Below are positions 8,783 through 18,270 of a stretch of DNA of 64,000 nt, piece by piece; the stretch's first letter is position 1, and each line of letters opens with the position of its first letter. The notes under the pieces are model-generated. The model had not been told where the DNA came from, did not search any database, and worked only from the letters and a program-made list of their open reading frames with translations. The stretch spans positions 1-64,000 of the forward strand of contig NZ_MZMV01000017.1 of NCBI RefSeq assembly GCF_002210435.1, given 5' to 3'. The translations under genes and the position numbers were made by a program. The DNA comes from Micromonospora wenchangensis (GTDB lineage Bacteria; Actinomycetota; Actinomycetes; Mycobacteriales; Micromonosporaceae).

Positions 8783-9640
8783 GACATGCGTTTGCCCGGA
8801 TTCACCCCACCAGCGGTTATGACGCTCAGGCAACACCGTGGACACATCCATGTCAGACCCTCCGCCGACACACCTCCGCCCCACGGACGGCCGGGCGGAC
8901 GCGGCCACCGCCGCGGGCCCGGCGCACGCGGCCCCGCCCCCGTCCCCGCGCCCGGTCCGGCAGGCACCACCGCTCCCGCTCCCGCAGGCGCCGCCGCCGA
9001 TCCCGCCGACGCACCGACCGGGGACCGGCCCACCCCCGCACCGCCCGACGAGCCCCGGTGGCACCGGCCCGACCACGGCCACGACGGCAGGCCACGCGCC
9101 GGTCGCAGACCAGGACGTCTCGCGCCCGCAGGCCCGGCGGCGGCAGGGAACGAACGCCCTCGACACCCGTCACCGAAAGTCACCGCCAGTCGACCCCACC
9201 GCCTGAAGGTCGCCCCCTTTGCTCTGCTGCCCCCACCGCAACAGTCACCCCGGGTAGCCACCCATCAGGGAACCGGCGAACCGCACGCCGCAAGGATCAG
9301 CAGCTCAGAACGGTGTCGCTTCCATGGCAGCAGAGCAAAGCGCGGAAGGGCGGGAACACGAGGAAGGCGTACCAGTCACGGGAAGTCACGACAGGCGATC
9401 CATCACCGGCTGTGACCGATGTCGGGGGACGGACGGGGCATCCGGGGCCGCGCAGACCCGGGCGACGCGGCGGCGGCGGGGAGATCCGCCCCCAACGGCG
9501 CGGCACGCCGACCGCCCGCCGCACGGCACACCCGACGAGCCCGGCGCAGGGGGCGGCGACGTGGACGCAGCACCCACCCGTGCCTGCGAGCCGGAGCGGG
9601 CAGGCACGGGTGTGGTGAACCGTCGGAGAGGGCGGTCAGG
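8783..9640. other. About 850 nt without a convincing gene
   Basis: Reading frames here are long on both strands but Pro/Arg/His-rich and low in complexity, with no domain and no good ribosome site; this is typical of chance openness at high GC. The best candidate is a Pro-rich frame at 8838-9206 (MDTSMSDPPPTHL start), which I do not accept as a gene. The region holds a separated 14-bp inverted repeat (9218-9339) and no RNA gene that I can recognise. Confidence 0.6.
9218..9339. repeat. 14-bp inverted repeat with about 94-nt spacing
   Basis: TTTGCTCTGCTGCC at 9218-9231 and its exact complement at 9326-9339. The arms could fold a long stem-loop RNA, or be the ends of a small non-coding element. 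No open reading frame or target-site duplication makes it an insertion sequence. Confidence 0.5.
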
Positions 9641-10576
9641 TCAGGCGCGGGCGGCCAGCTTGGCGGCGCGGGCGTCGCGCTTCTCCTCGAACCGGGACGC
9701 GGCCTGCTCCAGTCCGTCCAGGTGGGCGGCGATCCGCTCGCGGGCGGCCTCGCCCTCGGCACCCAGGCCGGCGACGTTGAACACGTCCCACTGACGCAGC
9801 ACCGGGGCGACCACGTCGTCGCGGTGCTGACGCAGGTCGTAGATCCCGGCCAGGGCGATCGTCACCGACTTGCGGGTGAAGCCCTCGATGCCGACGCCGG
9901 GCATCTGGAAGTCCTCCAGCACCTCGGCGATCGCCCGCATCGTCTGGTCGGGGGCCACCTCCAGGGCCGCCCCGAGCAGGTTGCGGTAGAAGACCATGTG
10001 CAGGTTCTCGTCGGCCGCGACCCGGCTCAGCAGCGCCTCGCAGACCGGGTCACCGGTGATCCGGCCGGTGTTGCGGTGCGAGATCCGGGTGGCCAGTTCC
10101 TGGAACGACACGTACGCCAGCGAACGCAGCATCGACGAGTCGTGCGAGTTGCTGTAACCGGCGGTCATGTGCACCATCCGGGCCCGCTCCAGGGCCACCG
10201 GGTCGACCGCCCGGGTCACCGTCAGGTAGTCCCGGATCGCGGTGCCGTGCCGGCCCTCCTCGGCCGTCCACCGGCCCACCCAGGTCCCCCACGCCCCGTC
10301 CGGCCCGAACAGGCTGGCGATCTGGTGATGGTACGAGGGCAGGTTGTCCTCGGTGAGCAGGTTGACGATCAGGGCCGTACGGGCCACCTCGGGCAGGGTC
10401 GAGTCCCCCTCCGACCACGCCTCGCCGCCGAGCGGGCCGTCGAAGGTGCGCCCCTCGCTCCACGGCACGTACTCGTGCGGGAACCACTCCTTGGCCATCG
10501 ACAGGTGACGGTCGAGGTTCTTGGCGACCACGGGTTCGAGTTCGTGCAGCAGCGCGGTCTGGCTCAGCTCGGTCAC
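9641..10576 (-). CDS. Soluble acyl-[acyl-carrier-protein] desaturase (diiron)
   Basis: Fatty-acid desaturase of 311 aa of the plant stearoyl-ACP and mycobacterial DesA1/DesA2 type. It introduces a cis double bond into an ACP-bound acyl chain in the cytosol using O2 and ferredoxin. The six diiron ligands can be placed: Glu76 (TEDNLP), Glu107 and His110 (EEGRH), Glu160 and nearby (SFQELATRISH), Glu190 and His193 (DENLH). There are no membrane segments. The start is GTG at 10576 with GGGAGG about 8 nt upstream. A perfect palindrome starts just upstream of the ribosome site, implying control by a repressor that senses lipids; no such regulator is adjacent. It lies alone between the gene-poor gap and hisS. 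Confidence 0.93.
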   Translation of the reverse strand: MTELSQTALLHELEPVVAKNLDRHLSMAKEWFPHEYVPWSEGRTFDGPLGGEAWSEGDSTLPEVARTALIVNLLTEDNLPSYHHQIASLFGPDGAWGTWVGRWTAEEGRHGTAIRDYLTVTRAVDPVALERARMVHMTAGYSNSHDSSMLRSLAYVSFQELATRISHRNTGRITGDPVCEALLSRVAADENLHMVFYRNLLGAALEVAPDQTMRAIAEVLEDFQMPGVGIEGFTRKSVTIALAGIYDLRQHRDDVVAPVLRQWDVFNVAGLGAEGEAARERIAAHLDGLEQAASRFEEKRDARAAKLAARA

Positions 10577-10586
10577 AGGGGCCCTC

Positions 10587-10617
10587 CCTACGGTGGCGTA
10601 ACTTACGCCACCGTAGG
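10587..10617. promoter_or_regulatory. Perfect palindromic operator upstream of the desaturase gene
   Basis: CCTACGGTGGCGTAA (10587-10601), one base, then the exact complement TTACGCCACCGTAGG (10603-10617). It overlaps the ribosome-site edge of the desaturase gene and lies 32 nt past the hisS stop. The form suits a TetR-family dimer. Confidence 0.7.
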
Positions 10618-10649
10618 TCCCCGTCGGCGTACGCGCCAGTAACCCGGGC

Positions 10650-11972
10650 TCAGCCGATCACCGGCGTCAGGTCGGCAGGCGGCGGCGACCACCGGTCCGC
10701 CGACGCGTCCACCTGCTCGCCCGAACGGATGTCCTTCACCTGGTGACCATCGCCTCCCGGGAACCACACGTACGGGATGCCACGCCGCTCGGCGTACCGG
10801 ATCTGCTTGCCGAACTTCGCCGCGCTCGGCGACACCTCCGTCGGCACGCCCCGCGACCGCAGCGCCTCCGCCACGGCGTTGCTGGCCGCCCGCTCCTCCT
10901 CGGCCGCGACGGCCACCAACACGCAGGTCGGCACGCTACGCGAGATCGACAACGCCTCGGCACCGAACAGCAGGCCGAGCAGCCGGGTCACCCCGATCGA
11001 GATCCCCACCCCCGGGTACGACACGCTCCCGGCGCTGGCCAGGTTGTCGTACCGGCCGCCGGAGCAGATCGAGCCGAACCGCTCGTAGCCGACGAGCTGG
11101 GTCTCGTAGACGGTGCCGGTGTAGTAGTCCAGGCCCCGGGCGATCCGCAGGTCGGCCACGCACAGCCCCGGCGCGTGCGCGGCGGCAGTCTCCACCACCG
11201 CGACCAGCTCGGCGACGCCCTCGTCGAGCAGCGGATCGCGCACCCCCAGGGCGTGCACCGCGTCGGCGAACGACGCGTCCGGGGCGGAGATGCCGGCCAG
11301 CGCCAGGCAGGCGTCGGCCTGCGCCGCGCTCGCCCCCGCCGTCTCGGCCAGCAGGTCGGCCACCTTCGCCGGGCCGATCTTGTCCAGCTTGTCGACCGCG
11401 CGCAGCGCCGCCTCCGGGTCGGTCAGCCCGATGCCCCGGTAGAAGCCCTCACAGATCTTGCGGTTGTTCACCTGGATCAGCACCGGCGGGATGGGCAGCG
11501 ACCGCAGCGCGTCCCCGATCACCAGCGGCATCTCGGCCTCGTAGTGCGCCGGCAGGGTGTCCCGGTCGACGATGTCGATGTCGGCCTGGAGGAACTCCCG
11601 GTAGCGCCCCTCCTGCGGGCGCTCGCCCCGCCACACCTTCTGGATCTGGTAGCGCCGGAACGGGAACTGGAGCTTGCCGGCGTTCTCCAGGACGTACCTG
11701 GCGAACGGCACGGTCAGGTCGAAGTGCAGCCCGAGCGCGTCGTCGCCGGCCGGGCCGTCCGCGTCGGCCTGCAACCGGCGCAGCAGGTAGACCTCCTTCG
11801 AGGTCTCCCCCTTGCGCAGCAACTGGTCCAACGGCTCCACCGACCGGGTCTCCAGCGGGGCGAACCCGTACAGCTCGAAGGTGTGCCGGATCCGGTCGAG
11901 GACGAACTGCTCGATCATCCGCTGCGAGGTGGTCCATTCCGGGAAGCCGGAGATGGGCGTGGGCTTGCTCAT
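10650..11972 (-). CDS. hisS: Histidyl-tRNA synthetase
   Basis: Class II synthetase of 440 aa that charges tRNA-His. It shows motif 2 (RGERPQEGRYREFLQADIDI), the histidine-specific ARGLDYYTG loop, the glycine-rich FGSICSGGRYDNL segment and motif 3 (YPGVGISIGVTRLLGLLF), followed by an anticodon-binding domain. ATG at 11972 is chosen because AAGGAG lies 7 nt upstream; a longer 476-residue reading has no such support. It directly follows the metallo-hydrolase gene on the same strand (70 nt gap), the same order as in mycobacteria. Confidence 0.97.
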   Translation of the reverse strand: MSKPTPISGFPEWTTSQRMIEQFVLDRIRHTFELYGFAPLETRSVEPLDQLLRKGETSKEVYLLRRLQADADGPAGDDALGLHFDLTVPFARYVLENAGKLQFPFRRYQIQKVWRGERPQEGRYREFLQADIDIVDRDTLPAHYEAEMPLVIGDALRSLPIPPVLIQVNNRKICEGFYRGIGLTDPEAALRAVDKLDKIGPAKVADLLAETAGASAAQADACLALAGISAPDASFADAVHALGVRDPLLDEGVAELVAVVETAAAHAPGLCVADLRIARGLDYYTGTVYETQLVGYERFGSICSGGRYDNLASAGSVSYPGVGISIGVTRLLGLLFGAEALSISRSVPTCVLVAVAAEEERAASNAVAEALRSRGVPTEVSPSAAKFGKQIRYAERRGIPYVWFPGGDGHQVKDIRSGEQVDASADRWSPPPADLTPVIG

Positions 11973-12042
11973 GACGTACTCCTTGCGGGTCCGCGCCGGG
12001 CGCGGGGGGATCGACAGGTCCGCGCGCGGCGCGGAGGAACGA

Positions 12043-12762
12043 CTAGAGGCCGCGGGTGGGCGCGGCCGGGCGCGCACCACCCGGGTCGGCCAGGTCGGCG
12101 AGGTACGGGTTGCGCGCCCGCTCCCGGCCGATGGTGGTCGCCGGGCCGTGGCCGGGCAGCACGACGGTGTCGTCGGCCAGCGGGAGGACCTTCTCCCGCA
12201 GGCTGGTCAGCATCCGGGGCATGCTGCCGCCCGGCAGGTCGGTGCGGCCGATCGAGCCGGCGAAGAGCACGTCACCGGAGAGGCAGACCTGCTCGGCCTC
12301 CCAGGGCGAGCCGGCGCCGGGCAGCCGGAACAGCACCGACCCGCCGGTATGGCCGGGCGCGTGGTCGACGGTGATCTCCAGGCCGGCCAGCGCCAGCGTC
12401 GCCCCGTCGGTCAGCTCCGCGACGTCGTCGGGCTCGGTGTACGGCAGCCGGCCGCCGAACACCGCGGTGAGGTCCATCGACAGCGCCTTGGTCGGGTCGG
12501 CCAGCAGCTCCCGGTCCTCCGGGTGCACGTACGCGGGGATGCCGCGTGCGCCGCAGACCGGCGCGACGGAGAAGGTGTGGTCGAGGTGGCCGTGGGTGAG
12601 CAGCACGGCGGCCGGGTGCAGGCGGTGCTCGGCGAGCACGGCGTCGAGCCGGTCGAGCACCCCGATGCCGGGGTCGACCACCACGCACTGCTCCCCCGGC
12701 GCGGTCGCCACCACGTAGCAGTTGGTGCCGAAGGCGTCCGCGGGAAAGCCGGCCACGAGCAC
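12043..12762 (-). CDS. Metallo-beta-lactamase-fold hydrolase, glyoxalase II-like
   Basis: Zinc hydrolase of 239 aa. The metal-binding THGHLDH is at residues 56-62 (His57, His59, Asp61, His62), with later ligands in HAPGHTGG, the GDVLFAGSIGRTD segment and PGHGP. The SIGRTD pattern is common in the glyoxalase II-like branch, so a thioester such as a mycothiol or glutathione analogue adduct is a plausible substrate, but this cannot be settled from sequence. The start is GTG at 12762 with GGGGAG 8 nt upstream. It precedes hisS in the same direction and is divergent from the cyclophilin genes, as in the mycobacterial locus. Confidence 0.9.
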   Translation of the reverse strand: MLVAGFPADAFGTNCYVVATAPGEQCVVVDPGIGVLDRLDAVLAEHRLHPAAVLLTHGHLDHTFSVAPVCGARGIPAYVHPEDRELLADPTKALSMDLTAVFGGRLPYTEPDDVAELTDGATLALAGLEITVDHAPGHTGGSVLFRLPGAGSPWEAEQVCLSGDVLFAGSIGRTDLPGGSMPRMLTSLREKVLPLADDTVVLPGHGPATTIGRERARNPYLADLADPGGARPAAPTRGL

Positions 12763-13023
12763 GTCCGCTCCCCTTCCGTCTCAGTCGTCCGTCTCCTGGG
12801 CAGCCTAGTCGTCGGCGCGATCCGTTATCCGTGCCCACCCGTACCAGGGGCCTCGTACGGCACAGTGACGCACTTTGATAAACCCAGGCCGGCCCTCGTA
12901 CACCACTTTCACAGCAGGTACCCGTACACTCTGGCGGGCGTGTGGCGTGGCGCACCTGCGGGCACGACGGGCGCGCACGGCCCGACCGCCGGTGACGACC
13001 AGGGTAGAGGAAGGGGAGCACGG

Positions 13024-13908
13024 GTGGCTTCCAGCAGGGACCGGCAGCGCAAGCTCGCGCGGGAGAAGCTCGACCGGCAGTTGGCCCGGCGGGCCGCCGC
13101 CGCCCGACGGCGTCGGCGCATCCAGGCCGGGGTCGGTGCGGCAGTGGTGCTGGTGCTGATCGTGGCCGGCGCGGCGTGGGGGCTGGGCGCCTTCGACCGG
13201 GAGCCGGAGCAGAAGGCCGCCGAGGACGTCTGCCTCTGGACGCCGCAGGACGCCGCCGCCAACACCAACCTCAAGGACGTCGGCACCCCGGCCACCAAGG
13301 ATCTGCCCACCACCGGCGTCCGCACGATGACCATCGACACCGACCAGGGCGGCCCGATCACCGCCGAGCTGGATCTCGCCGGGGCCCCCTGCGCCGGGGC
13401 GAGCATCGCCCACCTGGCCGGGGCGTCGTTCTACGACAACACCAAGTGCCACGAGATCACCACCGAGGGCGCGCTGCGCTGCGGCGACCCGAGCGGCACC
13501 GGCCTGGGCGGCCCCACCTACTCGTTCTACAACGAGAACGTGCCGACCGCGCCCGAGGCGAGCCCCTCGGCCAGCCCGCAGCCCGGACAGCCACCGACCT
13601 ACCCCAAGGGCACGGTCGCGATGATCGGCAACCCGCCGGGCGCCAACGGCAGCCAGTTCCTGCTCTTCTTCAAGGACTCCAGCCCGGCCCAGCCCGCGTA
13701 CCCGATCATCGGCCGGATCACCGGCGGCCTCGACGTGGTCGAGAAGATCGGCGCCCTGCCGACCGTGGACAACGGGGCGGGCGCCAAGGTCAAGCCGAAG
13801 ACCGACGTGGTGATCCGCAAGCTCACCGTCGGCGAGGCGCAGGCCGCCCCGGCACCGGCGACCGGCTCTCCGGCCGCGTCCCCGGCGGCCAGCCCGAGCG
13901 CCGGCTGA
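13024..13908 (+). CDS. Membrane-anchored cyclophilin paralogue 1, altered active site
   Basis: Cyclophilin-type domain protein of 294 aa. A basic cytoplasmic N-terminus (residues 1-32) is followed by one membrane helix (about 35-55) and an extracytoplasmic cyclophilin domain (about 95-275), then an Ala/Pro/Ser tail. Four cysteines shared with the next gene could form two disulfides outside the cell. Key departure: the segment that normally reads F/C-H-R reads KCHEI, so the catalytic Arg is Glu144, and the next conserved Gln is Arg (ALRCGDP). A Pro/Ser-rich loop (SPSASPQPGQPP) is inserted. It is therefore probably a weak isomerase or a binding protein. The start is GTG at 13024 with GGAAGGGGAG upstream. 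A tandem paralogue follows after 61 nt. Confidence 0.88.
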   Translation: MASSRDRQRKLAREKLDRQLARRAAAARRRRRIQAGVGAAVVLVLIVAGAAWGLGAFDREPEQKAAEDVCLWTPQDAAANTNLKDVGTPATKDLPTTGVRTMTIDTDQGGPITAELDLAGAPCAGASIAHLAGASFYDNTKCHEITTEGALRCGDPSGTGLGGPTYSFYNENVPTAPEASPSASPQPGQPPTYPKGTVAMIGNPPGANGSQFLLFFKDSSPAQPAYPIIGRITGGLDVVEKIGALPTVDNGAGAKVKPKTDVVIRKLTVGEAQAAPAPATGSPAASPAASPSAG

Positions 13909-13969
13909 GCCGGCCCACAACCCGTACCTGCGGCCCCGCCGCGCCAGAGAAAGCCCAGGAGGAGTGACC

Positions 13970-14812
13970 GTGACGTCCACGAGAGAGCGGCAGCGCGCGG
14001 CGGCGCGGGCCCGACTTGAGCGGGAGATGGCCGAGCGTTCGGCCAAGGCCCGTAAGCGCCGGCAGACGCAGGCGATCGTCGGGGCCGCCGCGATCCTGGT
14101 GCTCGTGGTCGCCGGCACCGTCTGGTTGGCGACCAGCCTCGGTGGCGACGACGACGACAGCAAGCAGCAGGCCGCCGGCACCGAGGGCTTCTCGCAGTGC
14201 ACCTACACCGAGACGCCCAAGGAGGGCCGGCCGGCGCAGGTCAAGGACGTCGGGCTGCCGCCGAACCAGCAGGCCAACAAGGGCACCCAGACCATGACGA
14301 TCGACACCAACCTGGGCCCGATCGTCGCCAAGATCGACCGGACCAAGGTGCCCTGCACCGCCGGCAGCTTCACCCACCTGGCCAGCAAGGGCTTCTTCGA
14401 CAACACCAAGTGCCACCGGCTGGTGACCGAGGGCATCAAGGTGCTCCAGTGCGGCGACCCGAGCGCGACCGGCAAGGGCTGGCGGCAGACCGACGGCACC
14501 GGCGGGCCGAGCTACGGCATGGCCGAGGAGAACCTGCCGACCGACAAGCGGCCCCCCTACCCGGAGGGCGTCATCGCGATGGCCAACTCCGGGCAGCCGG
14601 GCAGCACCGGCAGCCAGTTCTTCATCGTCTACGGCGACTCGCAGCTCGACCCGAACTACACCGTGCTGGGCACCATCACCGGCGGCATGGACCTGGTCAA
14701 GCAGGTCGGGGCGGCCGGCGACGACAAGGCGTTCGCGCAGCAGGCGGGGGGTGGCCACCCCAAGAAGGAGGTCACCATCACCAAGCTGACGATGAGCGAC
14801 ATCGAGAGCTGA
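13970..14812 (+). CDS. ppiB: Membrane-anchored peptidyl-prolyl cis-trans isomerase (cyclophilin)
   Basis: Cyclophilin-type isomerase of 280 aa, catalysing proline isomerisation in secreted proteins. Layout: charged N-terminus, one membrane helix (about 36-55), acidic linker (GDDDDSK), then the cyclophilin domain. Active-site residues look intact: Arg150 in KCHRLVTEG, Gln in LQCGDP, and GSQFFIVYGD. The four extracytoplasmic cysteines match the paralogue upstream. GTG at 13970 is chosen because AGGAGG lies 7 nt before it; GTG at 13964 is too close to that site. A strong terminator follows and separates it from convergent rel. The position matches Rv2582 beside rel in mycobacteria. Confidence 0.92.
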   Translation: MTSTRERQRAAARARLEREMAERSAKARKRRQTQAIVGAAAILVLVVAGTVWLATSLGGDDDDSKQQAAGTEGFSQCTYTETPKEGRPAQVKDVGLPPNQQANKGTQTMTIDTNLGPIVAKIDRTKVPCTAGSFTHLASKGFFDNTKCHRLVTEGIKVLQCGDPSATGKGWRQTDGTGGPSYGMAEENLPTDKRPPYPEGVIAMANSGQPGSTGSQFFIVYGDSQLDPNYTVLGTITGGMDLVKQVGAAGDDKAFAQQAGGGHPKKEVTITKLTMSDIES

Positions 14813-14822
14813 CCCGCACCGT

Positions 14823-14863
14823 ACGACAAGCGCCCGCCGGCTGAGCCGGCGGGCGCTTGTCGT
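14823..14863. terminator. Strong bidirectional terminator between cyclophilin and rel genes
   Basis: Perfect 19-bp stem (ACGACAAGCGCCCGCCGGC and its complement) with a 3-nt loop, 10 nt past the cyclophilin stop and 30 nt past the rel stop. Confidence 0.85.
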
Positions 14864-14892
14864 GTCGGGTGCCTGCGGGGCGTGGCTGCCGG

Positions 14893-17349
14893 TCAGGCGC
14901 CGGAGGTGACCCGGTAGGCGTCGAAGACCCCGTCGACCTTGCGCACGGCGGCCAGCAGGTGCCCCAGGTGCTTCGGGTCGGCCATCTCGAAGCTGAACCG
15001 GCTCACCGCCACCCGGTCGCGGGTGGTGGTGACCGTCGCCGACAGGATGTTGACCCGTTCCTCGGAGAGCACCCGGGTGACGTCGGCCAGCAGCTTGTGC
15101 CGGTCGAGGGCCTCCACCTGGATGGCCACCAGGAACGTCGAGGCGGAGGTGAGCTTCCAACTGACCTCCACCACCCGCTCGACCTGGGCCCGCAGGTCCT
15201 CGGCGTTGGCGCAGTCGTCCCGGTGCACGCTGACCCCGCCGGAGCGGGTGACGAACCCGAAGACCGAATCCGGGGGCACCGGCGTGCAGCAGCGGGCCAG
15301 CTTGATCCAGACGTCGCTGACGCCCCGCACCACCACCCCGGGGTCGCTGCTGTTCTGCCGGCTGTGCGGCGGACGGGTGGCGACGGCGGTCTCGGCGATG
15401 TCCTCTGCCGCGCCCTCCTCGCCGCCGTACGCGGCCATCAGCTTCTGCACCACCGACTGCGCCGACACCTGGCTGTCGCCGACCGCCGCGTAGAGCGAGG
15501 CGACGTCGGCCAGGTGCAGGTCCCGGGCGATCGCCATCAACGCGTCGGAGGTGAGCATCCGCTGCAACGGCATGCCCTGCTTGCGCATCGCCTTGACGAT
15601 CGAGTCCTTACCGGCCTCGATCGCCTCCTCACGGCGCTCCTTGTTGAAGTACTGGCGGATCTTGGTACGCGCCCGGGGACTCTTGACGAAGCTCAGCCAG
15701 TCCTGCGTCGGACCCGCCGTGTCGGACTTCGAGGTGAAGATCTCGATCACGTCACCGTTGGACAGCGTCGACTCCAACGGCACCAGCTTGCCGTTGACCC
15801 GCGCCCCGATGCACTTGTGCCCCACCTCGGTGTGCACCGCGTACGCGAAGTCCACAGGCGTCGAGCCCGTCGGCAACGGGATCACGTCACCCTTCGGGGT
15901 GAAGACGTACACCTCCTGGCTGGACAGGTCGAACCGCAACGCGTCGAGGAACTCCGACGGGTCGGCGGCCTCCCGCTGCCAGTCCAGCAACTGCCGCAGC
16001 CAGGTCATCTCGTCGATGTGCGCCGGCGGGCCCACGATCTGGGTGCCCTTGTGCTCCTTGTACTTCCAGTGCGCCGCGATACCGAACTCCGCCGTGCGGT
16101 GCATCGCGTACGTGCGGATCTGCATCTCCACCGGCTTGCCGGTGGGCCCGATGACCGTCGTGTGCAACGACTGGTACATGTTGAACTTCGGCATCGCGAT
16201 GTAGTCCTTGAACCGGCCCGGCACCGGCTGCCAGTTGGCGTGGATGACCCCCAACGCCGCGTAGCAGTCCCGCACCGTGTCGACCAGGATCCGCACCCCG
16301 ACCAGGTCGTAGATGTCGTTGAAGTCCCGCCCCCGCACGATCATCTTCTGGTAGATCGAGTACAGGTGCTTCGGCCGACCCGTCGTCTCCGCCTTGATCT
16401 TGGCGGCCTTCAGGTCGGTGCCGACCTTCTGGGTGACCTGCTTGAGCAGCGACTCCCGCTGCGGCTGGTGCTCACCGATCAGCCGCAGGATCTCCTCGTA
16501 CCGCTTGGGGAACAGGGTGCCGAAGGCCAGATCCTCCAGCTCCCACTTGATCGTGTTCATGCCGAGCCGGTGGGCCAGCGGGGCCAGGATCTCCAGCGTC
16601 TCCTTGGCCTTCTGCTCCCGCTTGGGCGCCGGCAGGAAGGACAGCGTGCGCATGTTGTGCAGCCGGTCGGCCAGCTTGATCACCAGGACCCGGGGGTCCT
16701 TCGCCATCGCCACGACCATCTTGCGGATCGTCTCCGCCTTGGCCGCGTCGCCCAGCTTGACCTTGTCCAGCTTCGTCACACCGTCGACGAGCAGGGTGAC
16801 CTCGGGGCCGAAGTCGGCCCGCATCTGGTCGAGGGTGTACTCGGTGTCCTCGATCGTGTCGTGCAGCAGGGCCGCCACCAGCGTGGTGGTGTCCATCCCC
16901 AGGTTGCCCAGGATGGTCGCCACCGCCAGCGGGTGCGTGATGTACGGGTCGCCGGACTTGCGGTACTGGCCGGAGTGCCAGCGCGCGGCGGTGTCGAAGG
17001 CCCGCTGGAGCAGCCGGGCGTCGGCCTTCGGGTGGTTCTCCCGGTGGCTGGCGATCAGCGGTTCGAGGACCTCGCTGACCTGCGAGGTCTGCCACGGGGC
17101 GTTGAACCGGGCCAACCTCGCCCGGACCCGACGACCGGTCGGGGCGTTGGAGAGCGCGAAACCGGCGCTCGGCGACGGGTCGTCGTCGAGCGACGACCCC
17201 ACCGCCAGGCCGTCGGGCGTGCCGCCGACGTCGTCGCCGGCCCCCGTCGGGCCGGCCGCCGGATCGTTCTTCCGAGCGGTCACCGCGCCGTCAGCGTCGC
17301 CTGTCGGGTGCACCGTGCCCTCCACCGGAGGGACGACATCGTGGGACAC
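14893..17349 (-). CDS. rel: Bifunctional (p)ppGpp synthetase/hydrolase Rel
   Basis: Stringent-response enzyme of 818 aa that makes and degrades (p)ppGpp. The HD hydrolase domain has [12 protein letters not shown] with His163, Asp164, Glu167 and Asp168, so hydrolysis should be active. The synthetase domain is near residues 310-430 ([19 protein letters not shown] near 400). A TGS domain lies near 480 ([19 protein letters not shown]), and a zinc-finger/ACT end contains [12 protein letters not shown] disordered N-terminal extension of about 85 residues precedes the core, longer than in many homologues. GTG at 17349 is chosen because GAGGAGG lies 5-6 nt upstream; the 883-residue reading is rejected. 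It lies downstream of apt in the same direction, the usual actinobacterial order. Confidence 0.97.
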   Translation of the reverse strand: MSHDVVPPVEGTVHPTGDADGAVTARKNDPAAGPTGAGDDVGGTPDGLAVGSSLDDDPSPSAGFALSNAPTGRRVRARLARFNAPWQTSQVSEVLEPLIASHRENHPKADARLLQRAFDTAARWHSGQYRKSGDPYITHPLAVATILGNLGMDTTTLVAALLHDTIEDTEYTLDQMRADFGPEVTLLVDGVTKLDKVKLGDAAKAETIRKMVVAMAKDPRVLVIKLADRLHNMRTLSFLPAPKREQKAKETLEILAPLAHRLGMNTIKWELEDLAFGTLFPKRYEEILRLIGEHQPQRESLLKQVTQKVGTDLKAAKIKAETTGRPKHLYSIYQKMIVRGRDFNDIYDLVGVRILVDTVRDCYAALGVIHANWQPVPGRFKDYIAMPKFNMYQSLHTTVIGPTGKPVEMQIRTYAMHRTAEFGIAAHWKYKEHKGTQIVGPPAHIDEMTWLRQLLDWQREAADPSEFLDALRFDLSSQEVYVFTPKGDVIPLPTGSTPVDFAYAVHTEVGHKCIGARVNGKLVPLESTLSNGDVIEIFTSKSDTAGPTQDWLSFVKSPRARTKIRQYFNKERREEAIEAGKDSIVKAMRKQGMPLQRMLTSDALMAIARDLHLADVASLYAAVGDSQVSAQSVVQKLMAAYGGEEGAAEDIAETAVATRPPHSRQNSSDPGVVVRGVSDVWIKLARCCTPVPPDSVFGFVTRSGGVSVHRDDCANAEDLRAQVERVVEVSWKLTSASTFLVAIQVEALDRHKLLADVTRVLSEERVNILSATVTTTRDRVAVSRFSFEMADPKHLGHLLAAVRKVDGVFDAYRVTSGA

Positions 17350-17604
17350 CGGCCTCCTCACCGATCGCCGGGACCACGCCGACCGTACGGCCGACGCCTG
17401 TCTTGCCGAACCGGCCGTCACGCCGGCGTGTTCCCCGCCGGCCGCCGTCGGGCCGAGGGCACTGCCCGCCGGCCCTACGGCCGGCACCTGACCACCGCCC
17501 GGACGGGTGACCGTCCGGTCAGCAATGGGCAATGCTACCCGCACGGTAGGTGCCGTGCCGCTCCGCCGGACGGTCCGTCCCAGGTCGGCGGGACGACCCA
17601 GGAA

Positions 17605-18171
17605 TCAAACGGTCAGCAGGGCATGGACCGGACGCCCGGCGAGCCGTTCCCGCCCGCCCAGGAAGCCCAACTCCAGCAGCACGGTGAACCCGGCCACCGT
17701 GCCGCCGGCCCGCTCCACCAGGCCGAGGGTCGCCTCGGCGGTACCGCCGGTGGCCAGCACGTCGTCGACCACCAGCACCCGGTGCCCGGCGGTGAAGGCG
17801 TCCTGGTGCACCTCCAGCGTCGCCTCGCCGTACTCCAGGGCGTAGGAGGCCGCGTACGCCGGCCGGGGCAGCTTGCCCGCCTTGCGCACCGGCACCACCC
17901 CCAACCCGGTCGCGTACGCGATCGCCGCGGCGATCACGAAACCCCGGGCCTCGATGCCGACCACGATGTCGAAGTTGTCCCGCCCGTGGTGGTCGATGAT
18001 CCCGTCGATCACCTCGCGGAACACGTCGCCGTCGGCGAACAGGGGCATCAGGTCCTTGAACATGACCCCGGGCTTGGGGAAGTCCGGCACGTCCAGCACC
18101 CGGCTGGCGACCAGCCGGGCCACCTGCGGGCCGCTGTCTCCGCGTACACCGGTGCTGTGGGTCTCCGTCAC
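17605..18171 (-). CDS. apt: Adenine phosphoribosyltransferase
   Basis: Purine salvage enzyme of 188 aa: adenine + PRPP gives AMP + PPi, in the cytosol. The PRPP-binding motif VLVVDDVLATGGT is near residue 130 and the FPKPGVMFKDLMPL segment near residue 30 is typical of Apt. The start is GTG at 18171 with AAGGAG about 11 nt upstream; longer readings cross the terminator hairpin after secF. It lies between secF and rel in the conserved order. The 255-nt gap to rel holds no visible gene, so rel may have its own promoter. Confidence 0.95.
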   Translation of the reverse strand: MTETHSTGVRGDSGPQVARLVASRVLDVPDFPKPGVMFKDLMPLFADGDVFREVIDGIIDHHGRDNFDIVVGIEARGFVIAAAIAYATGLGVVPVRKAGKLPRPAYAASYALEYGEATLEVHQDAFTAGHRVLVVDDVLATGGTAEATLGLVERAGGTVAGFTVLLELGFLGGRERLAGRPVHALLTV

Positions 18172-18196
18172 GGTGGTCGGCTCTCCTTCGATACGA

Positions 18197-18242
18197 CGAC
18201 GGCGTCCGTCACGCTGCTCGCACAGCATGACGGACGCCGTCG
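18197..18242 (-). terminator. Terminator of the yajC-secD-secF operon
   Basis: 15-bp inverted repeat CGACGGCGTCCGTCA / TGACGGACGCCGTCG around a 16-nt loop that itself pairs partly (GCTG/CAGC), 28 nt past the secF stop and upstream of apt. Confidence 0.75.
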
Positions 18243-18270
18243 ATTTGATGGGGGGCGGGTCGCCCGTCGG

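Noticed and set aside
8838..9206. Pro-rich plus-strand frame beginning MDTSMSDPPP
   Set aside because: No ribosome site, low complexity, no recognisable family; chance openness at high GC is more likely.
5521..9339. Hairpins as CRISPR repeats
   Set aside because: Single copies with unlike sequences, no regular spacers and no cas genes.
8786..9415. 209-codon plus-strand frame in the gene-poor gap
   Set aside because: Overlaps other frames of equal quality; no domain or start signal.
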